Assembly: GCF_003122385.1 (NCBI RefSeq)
Contig: NZ_CP029255.1
Location: 5,208,001 to 5,272,000, forward strand
Direction: 5' to 3'
Source of the DNA: Flavobacterium crocinum
GTDB lineage: Bacteria > Bacteroidota > Bacteroidia > Flavobacteriales > Flavobacteriaceae
Length of the DNA: 64,000 bases
The notes beneath the pieces are model-generated. The model was given only the letters and a program-made list of their open reading frames with translations, did no database searches and was not told where the DNA came from. Position numbers and translations under genes: made by a program. This document shows, piece after piece, positions 1 through 7,654 of this stretch (position 1 is the stretch's first letter; every line of letters starts with the position of its first letter).

Positions 1-525
1 TTGGTCGATAAATTAGTTTTAGAATTAGACGATAAAAAAGCGTGGATTTTTCACGGAGATGTGTTTGATGCTTCTGTACAACATTCAAAATGGATTGCAA
101 AACTGGGTGGATTAGGTTATGATTATTTAATTCTTATGAACCGATTTGTAAATTGGTGTTTATCAAAACTGGGACGTGAACCGTATTCGTTTTCTAAAAA
201 AATAAAAGCGAGTGTTAAAAAAGCGGTTAAATTTATTTCTGATTTCGAAACTACAGCAACAGATTTAGCAATCGAGAAAAACTACGATTATGTAATCTGC
301 GGTCATATTCACGAACCAAAAATTATGACCAAAGAAAACAAACACGGATCTACATTATATTTGAATTCCGGTGACTGGGTAGAAAACTTAACCGCTCTTG
401 AATACCATAAAAAACGTTGGAAACTATTCTCCTACAAAGCAAGTAATTTTGTTGAAGAAGAAAACCTTTTTGAAATGGAAGACATTCTGACTTCACAATT
501 AATATCTTCGATAATATTAAAATAA
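1..525 (+). CDS. LpxH-like UDP-2,3-diacylglucosamine diphosphatase family metallophosphoesterase, 3' part
   Basis: This is the C-terminal 174 residues of a calcineurin-like metallophosphoesterase; the reading frame is already open at base 1, so the TTG there is probably internal. The visible metal-ligand motifs are HGD (residues 18-20) and GHIH (101-104), which match the last two metal motifs of the LpxH family. The D-x-H, GDxxD and GNHD motifs must lie before the window. The family cleaves UDP-2,3-diacylglucosamine during lipid A synthesis at the inner face of the membrane. Some Bacteroidota paralogues of this family have no proven substrate, so the exact reaction is inferred. It ends in TAA, with a 142-base gap before the next gene. 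Confidence 0.75.
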   Translation: MVDKLVLELDDKKAWIFHGDVFDASVQHSKWIAKLGGLGYDYLILMNRFVNWCLSKLGREPYSFSKKIKASVKKAVKFISDFETTATDLAIEKNYDYVICGHIHEPKIMTKENKHGSTLYLNSGDWVENLTALEYHKKRWKLFSYKASNFVEEENLFEMEDILTSQLISSIILK

Positions 526-636
526 TTTTACTTTTATAGCCTTCAAAACAAGCAGATTGTAGTATTTATAAATCAAAAATGTAAATTATATAACAATTTT
601 CAAAAATATTATACGTTCTCTGTATAACTGTAATAA

Positions 637-644
637 TACATTTG
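637..644 (+). promoter_or_regulatory. Candidate flavobacterial -7 promoter box
   Basis: TACATTTG matches the Bacteroidota -7 consensus TAnnTTTG and lies 23 bases before the ATG at 668. I see no clean TTG -33 box at the usual distance, so this is a weak call. Confidence 0.4.
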
Positions 645-667
645 AAAAAAATAATTTAACCATTTTT

Positions 668-1165
668 ATGAAAAAGATAATATTATCTGCCATTATGCTT
701 TTTGGATTAGCATTTACGGCTCAATCACAAGAAATTTCAAAACACGCATTAGGATTGCGTTTAGGAGACAACAACGGATTTGGTGGTGAAGTCTCATACC
801 AATTAGGATTAAATCAAAAAAACAGACTTGAATTCGATTTAGGCTGGAGAAACAGCAGAGATGTAGACGCTATCAAAGGAGTAGCTCTTTACCAATGGGT
901 TTGGAACATCGAAGGAGGATTTAACTGGTACGCTGGTGTCGGTGGAGGTCTAGCTGCCTGGGATTACGATTATTATAACAATAATTACAGATATAAAGAC
1001 AGCGGAACTTATGTATTTGCAGCAGGAGATGTTGGTATCGAATACAGATTTAAAGAAGTACCACTTACATTATCTTTAGATGCAAGACCTGAAATTGGTT
1101 CTGGATACTATGATGATGATAATTTTGGATTTGACGTTGGTTTAGGAGTTAAATTCAGATTCTAA
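668..1165 (+). CDS. Small outer-membrane beta-barrel protein, function unknown
   Basis: This 165-residue protein starts with a clear Sec signal peptide (residues 1-20, cleavage probably after the AQS stretch). The mature part is rich in Gly, Tyr and alternating hydrophobic residues and ends in Phe (FRF), the usual C-terminal residue of outer-membrane beta-barrels. A Tyr/Asn/Asp-rich loop near residues 100-118 may face outwards. Length and composition suggest a barrel of about eight strands. I do not recognise a named family. It is a single-gene unit: a candidate -7 box lies just upstream and a hairpin terminator follows. Confidence 0.7.
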   Translation: MKKIILSAIMLFGLAFTAQSQEISKHALGLRLGDNNGFGGEVSYQLGLNQKNRLEFDLGWRNSRDVDAIKGVALYQWVWNIEGGFNWYAGVGGGLAAWDYDYYNNNYRYKDSGTYVFAAGDVGIEYRFKEVPLTLSLDARPEIGSGYYDDDNFGFDVGLGVKFRF

Positions 1166-1190
1166 ACAAAAATAAAAAATAATTGTAAAA

Positions 1191-1230
1191 AGAAAATCCT
1201 GTCATTGCAAAGTGACAGGATTTCTTTTTT
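1191..1230. terminator. Bidirectional hairpin terminator
   Basis: The arms 1191-1204 (agaaaatcctgtca) and 1213-1226 are complementary around an eight-base loop. T-rich sequence follows on the plus strand and A-rich sequence precedes it. The hairpin sits between two convergent genes ending at 1165 and 1247, so it can serve both. Confidence 0.75.
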
Positions 1231-1246
1231 TTGAATATTAAGCTTT

Positions 1247-1669
1247 CTACTTAATGATAATTTCTTTCTTAGAATGAATTTTCACAACAGTATAAGGATA
1301 TGAAATAACCTGCATTGTCATAGCGTCCTTAGCCGGACTATTTTCTTTTACGGTTATGATAATATTCTTATCTGTTTCTTCTACTTTTTCAACGTCGATA
1401 GAATAACCGCTGGTATTTTTTTCTCCCATATTCAAAATCACATAATTATAATCATGAACATTTGGATTCTTCATCTTGTCAGCCAAAAGCGGATCATTTT
1501 CAAGCATTTTAATTTCGTTTGGCTCAGTCAAAATTTCAAAAAACTTAATATTTCCGCCACCGTCGGACTGTTTAGTCAAAACCTCATATAATGCGTTTGA
1601 ATTTTCAACTTTTTTCACCCCGCAAGAAACCAAAACAAAAATTGTCAAAATAGAAATTACCTTTTTCAT
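1247..1669 (-). CDS. Conserved lipoprotein, function unknown
   Basis: This 140-residue protein begins with a short signal ending in a lipobox (LVSC, Cys16), so it is probably lipidated and anchored in the envelope. The remainder is soluble, with no membrane segment and a Val/Ile/Lys-rich end. I recognise no enzyme motif. The gene lies 10 bases downstream of bshA on the same strand and is probably co-transcribed with it. The family may be restricted to flavobacteria. No role in bacillithiol metabolism can be inferred beyond adjacency. Confidence 0.65.
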   Translation of the reverse strand: MKKVISILTIFVLVSCGVKKVENSNALYEVLTKQSDGGGNIKFFEILTEPNEIKMLENDPLLADKMKNPNVHDYNYVILNMGEKNTSGYSIDVEKVEETDKNIIITVKENSPAKDAMTMQVISYPYTVVKIHSKKEIIIK

Positions 1670-1679
1670 TTATATCCTT

Positions 1680-2831
1680 TTAAGATTTAGTGTTTTCGTA
1701 CTTATAATCATCAACCGCTTTTTGGTACAAAGCTTCGTACTTAGGCAGAATATTTTTAATATCAAACTTTCTGGCTACTTCCAGAGCATTTGCTTTAAAC
1801 TGACTTAAAACTGCATCATCTTTTAATATTTTCAGAGCATTTTCCGCCATTTCTTCTACGTTTCCAACATTGCTTAAGTATCCTGAAAAACCGTCAAAAT
1901 TAACTTCTGGCAATCCTCCTGAATTACTTGAAATTACCGGAACTCCGCATGCCATTGCTTCTAATGCAGCCAAACCAAAACTTTCCGTTTCAGAAGGCAA
2001 TAAAAACAAGTCAGTCATACACAATATTTTATCAATTTCATGACTGTTCCCAAAGAAAATCACCTTGTCTAAAATCCCTAATTCCTGGCATAAAATCTCC
2101 GCTTTTTCTTTTTCAGGTCCGTCTCCCACCATCATTAACTTCGCAGGAATTTCTTTCTGAACATTATAGAAAATCTTAATAATATCCGGAATACGTTTTA
2201 CTTTTCTAAAATTACTAATATGAGTTATAATACGCTCATTTTCATTTGCCATTACATAACGATGACAAGGTGCATTAGGATCTTTCTTAACCTTATCCAG
2301 CTCAATAAAGTTAGGAATCACTTTAATTTTGTTCTTGATTTTAAACAACTTCAAAGTATCATCTTTCAAACTCTGAGAAACTGAAGTCACATAATCTGAT
2401 TTGTTGATACTAAAAGTTACTGCCGGTTTGTAAAAAGGATGATTTCCAACTAAAGTAATATCAGTTCCGTGAAGCGTTGTAATCATTGGCAAATTAATAC
2501 CCTCGTTTTTCAGCATTTGTTTCGCCATATAACCTGCGTATGCGTGCGGAATTGCATAATGTACGTGCAATAGTTCAATTTTGTACAATTTAACCATATC
2601 GACCAATTTGCTCGATAACGCTAATTCATAAGGCTGATAATGAAACAATGGGTATTCCGGAACATTTACTTCGTGATAATGAACATTCGGATTCAAAAGC
2701 GCCAGTCTCACTGGCTGACTGTATGTAATAAAATGTATTTCGTGTCCTCTTCTGGCTAATTCGAGACCTAACTCCGTGGCTACTACACCACTACCTCCAA
2801 AAGTAGGATAACAAACAATTGCTATTTTCAT
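1680..2831 (-). CDS. bshA: N-acetyl-alpha-D-glucosaminyl L-malate synthase (GT4)
   Basis: BshA transfers GlcNAc from UDP-GlcNAc to L-malate, the first step of bacillithiol synthesis in the cytosol. The 383 residues match the family length. The N-terminal start (CYPTFGGSGVVATELG), HYAIPHAYAG (91-100), HGTDITLVG (121-129) and the GT4 donor-site motif ESFGLAALE (283-291) followed by ACGVPVI are all present. The start is the ATG at 2831. Bacillithiol is made by many Bacteroidota, so the assignment fits the lineage. The 5' region carries an unusual hairpin repeat (2971-3040) and a possible -7 box. A small lipoprotein gene follows on the same strand. Confidence 0.9.
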   Translation of the reverse strand: MKIAIVCYPTFGGSGVVATELGLELARRGHEIHFITYSQPVRLALLNPNVHYHEVNVPEYPLFHYQPYELALSSKLVDMVKLYKIELLHVHYAIPHAYAGYMAKQMLKNEGINLPMITTLHGTDITLVGNHPFYKPAVTFSINKSDYVTSVSQSLKDDTLKLFKIKNKIKVIPNFIELDKVKKDPNAPCHRYVMANENERIITHISNFRKVKRIPDIIKIFYNVQKEIPAKLMMVGDGPEKEKAEILCQELGILDKVIFFGNSHEIDKILCMTDLFLLPSETESFGLAALEAMACGVPVISSNSGGLPEVNFDGFSGYLSNVGNVEEMAENALKILKDDAVLSQFKANALEVARKFDIKNILPKYEALYQKAVDDYKYENTKS

Positions 2832-2903
2832 GGATTAAATTTAATTCTACGAAAATACTCAAAAATCACATTTAAATAAGCTTTTAAATTGTTAGATTTT
2901 TGA

Positions 2904-2911
2904 CAAAATTA
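2904..2911 (-). promoter_or_regulatory. Candidate -7 box for bshA
   Basis: On the minus strand this reads TAATTTTG, matching TAnnTTTG, about 73 bases before the bshA ATG. No convincing -33 TTG is present at the right spacing. If it is real, bshA transcription starts downstream of the 2971-3040 hairpin and excludes it from the message. Confidence 0.35.
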
Positions 2912-2970
2912 GATTAATTTCAGTTCATAAATATTTTTAGGAGCAGTACAATATCGGTCAAAAGAACGAG

Positions 2971-3040
2971 TCGTCCCGCTGTCCGCTATATCTTTTATGG
3001 CGAACCCCGCCATAAAAGGATATCACTACCATCGGGGCTA
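2971..3040. repeat. GC-richer imperfect palindrome, flavobacterial-type intergenic hairpin element
   Basis: An 11-bp perfect stem pairs 2992-3002 (cttttatggcg) with 3008-3018 (cgccataaaag) around the loop aaccc. It is extended by ATAT/ATAT with one bulged G, and an outer CCCG (2975-2978) pairs with CGGG (3033-3036). The element is visibly more GC-rich than its surroundings and has no coding potential. From memory, closely similar hairpins beginning AGCCCCGAT recur between genes in Flavobacterium genomes; I could not verify copy number here. It lies between the end of the 3074 gene and bshA, so it may end transcription of the former. Confidence 0.6.
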
Positions 3041-3073
3041 AAAAATAACATTTTGTTTTTCAGTTCCCGTTTT

Positions 3074-3721
3074 CTACAACTGAGCTACAACAAACAAAAC
3101 AATCTGAATCAGCAGTAACAACCAGAAAAACATCAAAGAAGGTTCTACCGATTCTGAAATAAAACCATTTATTTTCATAGAAACTATCTCTGACAATTTT
3201 AGATCTTCTTTACTAAAATCAACATCATCCAATCTTATTTTTTGAAACAGATAATTAATAATTCTCTTTTTAATTCTGGAAGTTTCTTTGTCATTTTTAT
3301 TGGCTTCCAACAACTTCAATCTTAACATTGACTCATCAGACATTGAACTTACCCAGTGATTTGATCCCGCTAATTTATCTGTCAGAAGGATCACTTTAGA
3401 ATCAATATAACCTGCAAATGTTTTGTTTTTCCATGCCAAGTAAATCATTTGTTGTATTGCCGCTTTATTAGCAATCACAAAATATAAAAAGGAAAAAACA
3501 GGTGCTCCCGCAAATAAAATAAATCCGCAAATATTATTAAAAAACAAGCCTGCTAAAAAAGCATACGCATTCCCGTGTCCACCTCCTGCAAACTCAGCAT
3601 TTTGAAAAAGAATTATTAAAAAACAGCTTATTGTAAACACATTTCCACTAATCATTATAAACAACCATTTCAGACTTGACTTAGCCGAAATACCCGCCAC
3701 TATCTTAATTTCTTCTTTCAT
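3074..3721 (-). CDS. Membrane protein of unknown function
   Basis: The protein has about 215 residues if it starts at the ATG at 3721 (MKEEIKIV). An upstream in-frame ATG at 3775 would add 18 residues of unlikely composition. Three hydrophobic stretches are visible: one near residues 16-40, one near 65-90 and one at the C-terminus (about 190-213). A charged cytosolic part lies between the last two. No catalytic motif is recognised. It is flanked by a terminator-like hairpin upstream (3800-3827) and the GC-rich hairpin repeat downstream, so it is probably a single-gene unit. Confidence 0.6.
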   Translation of the reverse strand: MKEEIKIVAGISAKSSLKWLFIMISGNVFTISCFLIILFQNAEFAGGGHGNAYAFLAGLFFNNICGFILFAGAPVFSFLYFVIANKAAIQQMIYLAWKNKTFAGYIDSKVILLTDKLAGSNHWVSSMSDESMLRLKLLEANKNDKETSRIKKRIINYLFQKIRLDDVDFSKEDLKLSEIVSMKINGFISESVEPSLMFFWLLLLIQIVLFVVAQL

Positions 3722-3799
3722 AAAATTTAAATTATATTGTTTAGGTTTCAGAAAACAATAATACTGAATTAACAATTAAAATCCTACCGGAAATAAAAA

Positions 3800-3827
3800 A
3801 AGGCATGAAAACTAAATTTCATACCTT
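3800..3827 (-). terminator. Hairpin terminator of the amidase/MCE/Fe-S operon
   Basis: aaggcatgaaa (3800-3810) pairs with tttcatacctt (3817-3827), with one G-U type pair, around a six-base loop. On the minus strand the stem is followed by a run of T. It lies 24 bases past the stop of the 3851 gene. Confidence 0.75.
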
Positions 3828-3850
3828 CTCTCGTTTATCGTAAAATAATC

Positions 3851-4333
3851 TTAAAAAAATCTGCTGTGCCAACTGTCAGCAGCAGTAACTTCCCAAGCAT
3901 CATTAAATTCTTCAATGTTCGTAACCAGATTATTAAATACAATTGTATTTCCGGTTACCGCTTTGTCTTTCACCATTTTCTTGAAATCAATCAATGGTTT
4001 GTGGGCAATATGTTCTCCAAGTTTAAAAGTAACGTTCATTTTATCTAATAAATCGACGTCGTATTTTTTCTCTAAACTTTGGATAAATTCTACCGAACTA
4101 TCAATAGAACATCCTGTAGCTGCCTGCACTTCCTGATTCACAGCTAATATTATAAATCTATTGTATTTTAATAAATACGAAGCTTCCAGACTTGTGCCGT
4201 GTGCAGCCCATTGTTCCACAAAAGCTTTCAGGTCATTTTCAATTTCAGAAAACTCTTCCTCAGAAAATTTTCTGTTCGATTGATAAATCCAGACTCTGGA
4301 CTCACCTGGCAAATTTTCAAAAGGTATATACAT
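3851..4333 (-). CDS. Conserved Bacteroidota protein, often mislabelled ABC transporter ATPase
   Basis: This 160-residue soluble protein has no Walker A, signature or Walker B motif. The ABC-ATPase label I associate with this family is therefore not supported by the sequence. It carries a conserved-looking start (YIPFENLPGESRVWIYQS) and a single ATGCSIDSS stretch (about residues 92-100) that might form a small catalytic or structural loop. It ends WHSRFF. It is the last gene of the operon that starts with the amidase, 88 bases after the Fe-S protein gene and followed by a terminator. Function is unknown; co-occurrence suggests a link to the Fe-S redox pair. Confidence 0.7.
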   Translation of the reverse strand: MYIPFENLPGESRVWIYQSNRKFSEEEFSEIENDLKAFVEQWAAHGTSLEASYLLKYNRFIILAVNQEVQAATGCSIDSSVEFIQSLEKKYDVDLLDKMNVTFKLGEHIAHKPLIDFKKMVKDKAVTGNTIVFNNLVTNIEEFNDAWEVTAADSWHSRFF

Positions 4334-4421
4334 TTTATTTTTTGTTTATTTTATTTGTTTTGTTTCAGGTTTCGAGTTAAAAAACTTAGCATCTTAGAAA
4401 CTTAGAACCTTAGCATCTTTT

Positions 4422-5213
4422 TTACAAATCTTGCGCATTTGCTATTAACTCCGCAACATCCATCACTTTTACCTCGCCTTCTTTATGTGCATGCTTAATT
4501 CCATCTGTTAACATCGTATTACAGAATGGACAACCGGCCGCAATAATATCTGGTTGTACTTCAAGAGCATCTTCAGTACGCAATACATTTACTTCTTTGT
4601 TCCCTGGTTCAGCATCTTTAAACATTTGCGCTCCACCAGCCCCACAACATAAACCGTTTGCTTTAGAACGTTTCATTTCAACTAATTCAACATCCAGTTT
4701 TTCAATTAAATCTCTAGGCGCCTCATAAACTTTATTCGCTCTTCCTAAATAACATGGATCGTGAAAAGTAATTTTCTTTCCTTTAAACTGACCTCCTTCA
4801 ACAGTTAACCTCCCATCATTAATTAGTGATTTCAAAAACTCTGTATGATGAATAACCTCGTAATTTCCTCCCAATTCAGGATATTCATTCTTTAGTGTAT
4901 TAAAACAGTGTGGACAAGCTGTAACAATTTTCTTTGCCTCATAAGCATTCAGAACTTCAATATTCATCATCGCCTGCATCTGAAACAAAAATTCGTTACC
5001 GGCTCTTTTTGCAGGATCTCCTGTACAGCTTTCTTCTGTTCCCAGAACCGCAAAAGATACATTCGTACGATTTAAAATTCGTACAAACGCTTTGGTAATT
5101 TTTTTTGCTCTATCATCAAAACTTCCTGCGCAACCTACCCAAAACAAAACTTCTGGTTGTTTTCCTTCGGCAAGCATTTCTGCCATTGTTGGCACTACTA
5201 AACTTTCTGACAT
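4422..5213 (-). CDS. (Fe-S)-binding protein with cysteine-rich CCG domains (HdrD/GlpC/LutA-like)
   Basis: This 263-residue soluble protein carries the cysteine-rich CCG domain used by heterodisulfide-reductase-like and lactate-oxidase-like proteins. Visible pieces are GCAG near residue 28, CPHC (first domain end), CYLG, the full CCGAGG motif, and GCPFC near residue 228. In the first domain the CCG is replaced by SCTG, so only the second is canonical. It is 81 bases downstream of the membrane 4Fe-4S gene, and the pair probably forms one membrane-bound oxidoreductase that moves electrons between the quinone pool and an unknown partner. The substrate cannot be told from sequence. Confidence 0.8.
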   Translation of the reverse strand: MSESLVVPTMAEMLAEGKQPEVLFWVGCAGSFDDRAKKITKAFVRILNRTNVSFAVLGTEESCTGDPAKRAGNEFLFQMQAMMNIEVLNAYEAKKIVTACPHCFNTLKNEYPELGGNYEVIHHTEFLKSLINDGRLTVEGGQFKGKKITFHDPCYLGRANKVYEAPRDLIEKLDVELVEMKRSKANGLCCGAGGAQMFKDAEPGNKEVNVLRTEDALEVQPDIIAAGCPFCNTMLTDGIKHAHKEGEVKVMDVAELIANAQDL

Positions 5214-5294
5214 TTCTCTCTCTTTTGTTTAAAGTTTAAAGTTTCAAATTTTATTCTGAAATCTGAATTCTTAATTAATATCGTGAACCAAAAA

Positions 5295-6632
5295 CTAGTT
5301 CTCGTTTTTCCAATTTAATCGGTCTTGTTGGCTATACTGCCAAGGTGCTCCATTATTTTCTATGTTCGTCATCATGGCATTTAATGACATTGGCGCAGCA
5401 CTTTGCTCCATAACCAAGTAACGACGCATATCCATAATAATAGATAACGGACTAATATTTACTGGACATTCTTCCACACAAGCGTTACAAGATGTACAAG
5501 CCCATAATTCTTCTGGTGTGATATAATCGTTTAAAAGTGATTTATTATCTGGAACAAAAACTCCTTTATTGGCATCAATATTTTTACCAACTTCAGTTAA
5601 ACGATCTCTTGTATCCATCATAATTTTACGAGGAGACAATTTTTTTCCTGTTTGATTTGCCGGACAAGAAGATGTACAACGGCCACACTCTGTACAAGTA
5701 TAAGCATTTAATAATTGCACCCAGTTTAAATCCTGAACATCACTTGCGCCAAATTTAGAAGGAGTCGCATTTTCATCAACAGGCGCTGCAGCAAACGGAT
5801 CAGCATTAGGATCCATCATCAACTTAACCTCTTTTGTAACCGAAGCTAAATTATCAAACTGACCTTCCGGTTTCAAGTTTGCAAAATAGGTATTTGGGAA
5901 AGCCAAAAGAATATGCAAATGTTTTGAAAAGTACAAATAGTTCATAAAAACCAAAATACCTGCAATATGCAACCACCAGAAAACTTCAAATAAAAGTCCA
6001 ACCAATTCGTTTGATGTACCATTAAAAATAGGCGCAATAAATTGGCTTATTGGATAACTTCCTGCTTTATGAAAATGAGAATAACCACCCGGAACATTCT
6101 GCAAATGCAAATCAGCAGCATTCATCAATAAGAACAAAATCATTAAAACGGTCTCGAAATACAAAATATAATTTGCATCGCTTTTTGGAAATCCGTTTAA
6201 GTCAGAATTGATAAAACGTTTTAGACGAATAACATTTCTTCTGATCCAGAAAACAGTAACAGAAAAAATTACAAGTATCGCCAGTATCTCAAATGAAGCA
6301 ATCAAAACATCATAAACCACACCTAAATAAGGCGCAAAAATTCTATGTGTTCCAAAAAGTCCATCAATAATAATTTCTAATAATTCAATATTAATAATTA
6401 TAAAACCTACATATACAAAAATATGCAGTATTCCGGCAACAGGGCGTCTCACCATTTTTGACTGCCCAAGTGCAATCAAAGCCATGTTTTTCCAACGAGC
6501 TTTAGGATTATCTTTTCGATCTACATCAACTCCCAGATTAATGTTTCGAATAATCTTTTTCACGCTCGCTGCAAAAAAGCCGAAACCAACTATAAGAAGT
6601 ATGGCAAATAAAATATTATCTAAATAACTCAT
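5295..6632 (-). CDS. Membrane-bound 4Fe-4S ferredoxin-type oxidoreductase subunit
   Basis: The 445 residues consist of an N-terminal half with about five membrane segments (resembling the NarI/HdrE cytochrome b fold, with several His near helix ends) and a C-terminal half with two ferredoxin-type clusters. The clusters are CTECGRCTSSCP and CTSCNACVEECP. Such fusions normally pass electrons between menaquinone and a soluble CCG-domain partner, and exactly such a partner is the next gene. The gene starts 6 bases after the MCE gene stop, so the two are translated from one message. The real electron donor and acceptor are unknown. Confidence 0.82.
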   Translation of the reverse strand: MSYLDNILFAILLIVGFGFFAASVKKIIRNINLGVDVDRKDNPKARWKNMALIALGQSKMVRRPVAGILHIFVYVGFIIINIELLEIIIDGLFGTHRIFAPYLGVVYDVLIASFEILAILVIFSVTVFWIRRNVIRLKRFINSDLNGFPKSDANYILYFETVLMILFLLMNAADLHLQNVPGGYSHFHKAGSYPISQFIAPIFNGTSNELVGLLFEVFWWLHIAGILVFMNYLYFSKHLHILLAFPNTYFANLKPEGQFDNLASVTKEVKLMMDPNADPFAAAPVDENATPSKFGASDVQDLNWVQLLNAYTCTECGRCTSSCPANQTGKKLSPRKIMMDTRDRLTEVGKNIDANKGVFVPDNKSLLNDYITPEELWACTSCNACVEECPVNISPLSIIMDMRRYLVMEQSAAPMSLNAMMTNIENNGAPWQYSQQDRLNWKNEN

Positions 6633-6638
6633 TTATAA

Positions 6639-7604
6639 TTATTTTTTATCAGTTGAGTTTGTTTCTTCTGTTGGTGCCACGTATGGTTTATTTTTCTTTC
6701 CGAAAAGAGAAACGTTTACGTAACGGGTTGGATAAAGACGTACGTCCTGTAATAAAAGTTCAAGCTCTTTTGAAGTTTTAGTCAAATTATTATACAATGC
6801 TTCATCATTTAATAATTTACCGGCTGTACCTTTTCCTGAATTTAAGTTAGCCATTAAAGCATCTACTTTAGCCAACATCTGGTTTAAATTACGAACTGTT
6901 TTTCCTAAATCAGCTTTGTTTAAAGAATCAGAAATTTTATTAAAGTTATTTGACACTTTATTAAAATTCGAAACCATTCCATTAATCTGCCCTTTATTAG
7001 TATCTAAAATATTGTTTAGACTTCCGGAAGCTTTATGAAACTGTGTCATGGTCTGACTTAATTCAGCAATTGTTTTCTTTAGATTTTCCTGTGTATTTTT
7101 ATCTAAAGTATTATTCAATCCTGTAACCAGAACATCAATATTGACAAGCATTTTATCAAGTTTCTGCTGAATTGGCTCAATTTTACCTCCTAAAGATTCT
7201 GTTAATCCAAGCTCTACAGTCGATGCTAATTTTTGTCCATCTTCTGCCAATTCTTTATCAGCAAAATTTGGAACAATTTTAATCTGTTTTCCTGCAATTA
7301 AGCTTGGAGAATAAATTGTAGCCGTACTTGTTTTGGTAATTGGAAAATCTGTTTTTAATTGAAGTTCAACTAATAATTTCCCTGTTACTTCGTCAATTGT
7401 GATTTTATTTACTTTACCAATCGCTAGTCCGTTTAAGGTAACTGGTGCTGAAAGTGACAAATCTTCAACATTATCATATTCGGCATATAAAATGGTATAA
7501 TTTGTAAAAAGATCTTTGCCTTTTAAAAAACTATATCCCCAAATAAATAATAAAATCGATACGATGACTAATATAGCCGTTTTAATTTCTCTTGTTAGTT
7601 TCAA
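6639..7604 (-). CDS. MlaD/MCE-family lipid-transport protein
   Basis: This 321-residue protein has one N-terminal membrane anchor (about residues 9-27), an MCE domain (about 36-115) and a long Asn/Leu-rich helical region (about 140-270) likely to form a coiled coil or tunnel. MCE proteins bind and shuttle phospholipids between the two membranes. No MlaE permease or MlaF ATPase gene is adjacent, so the partners would be encoded elsewhere. It follows the amidase gene by 50 bases. Pairing a cell-wall amidase with an MCE protein is, from memory, common in Bacteroidota. Confidence 0.85.
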   Translation of the reverse strand: MKLTREIKTAILVIVSILLFIWGYSFLKGKDLFTNYTILYAEYDNVEDLSLSAPVTLNGLAIGKVNKITIDEVTGKLLVELQLKTDFPITKTSTATIYSPSLIAGKQIKIVPNFADKELAEDGQKLASTVELGLTESLGGKIEPIQQKLDKMLVNIDVLVTGLNNTLDKNTQENLKKTIAELSQTMTQFHKASGSLNNILDTNKGQINGMVSNFNKVSNNFNKISDSLNKADLGKTVRNLNQMLAKVDALMANLNSGKGTAGKLLNDEALYNNLTKTSKELELLLQDVRLYPTRYVNVSLFGKKNKPYVAPTEETNSTDKK

Positions 7605-7654
7605 AATTCTAAGTGTTTGTACAAAATTAATATAAATATTCGAACTTGGGCTTA

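Noticed and set aside
3851..4333. ABC transporter ATPase
   Set aside because: At 160 residues with no Walker A, ABC signature or Walker B motif, the usual label for this family does not fit.
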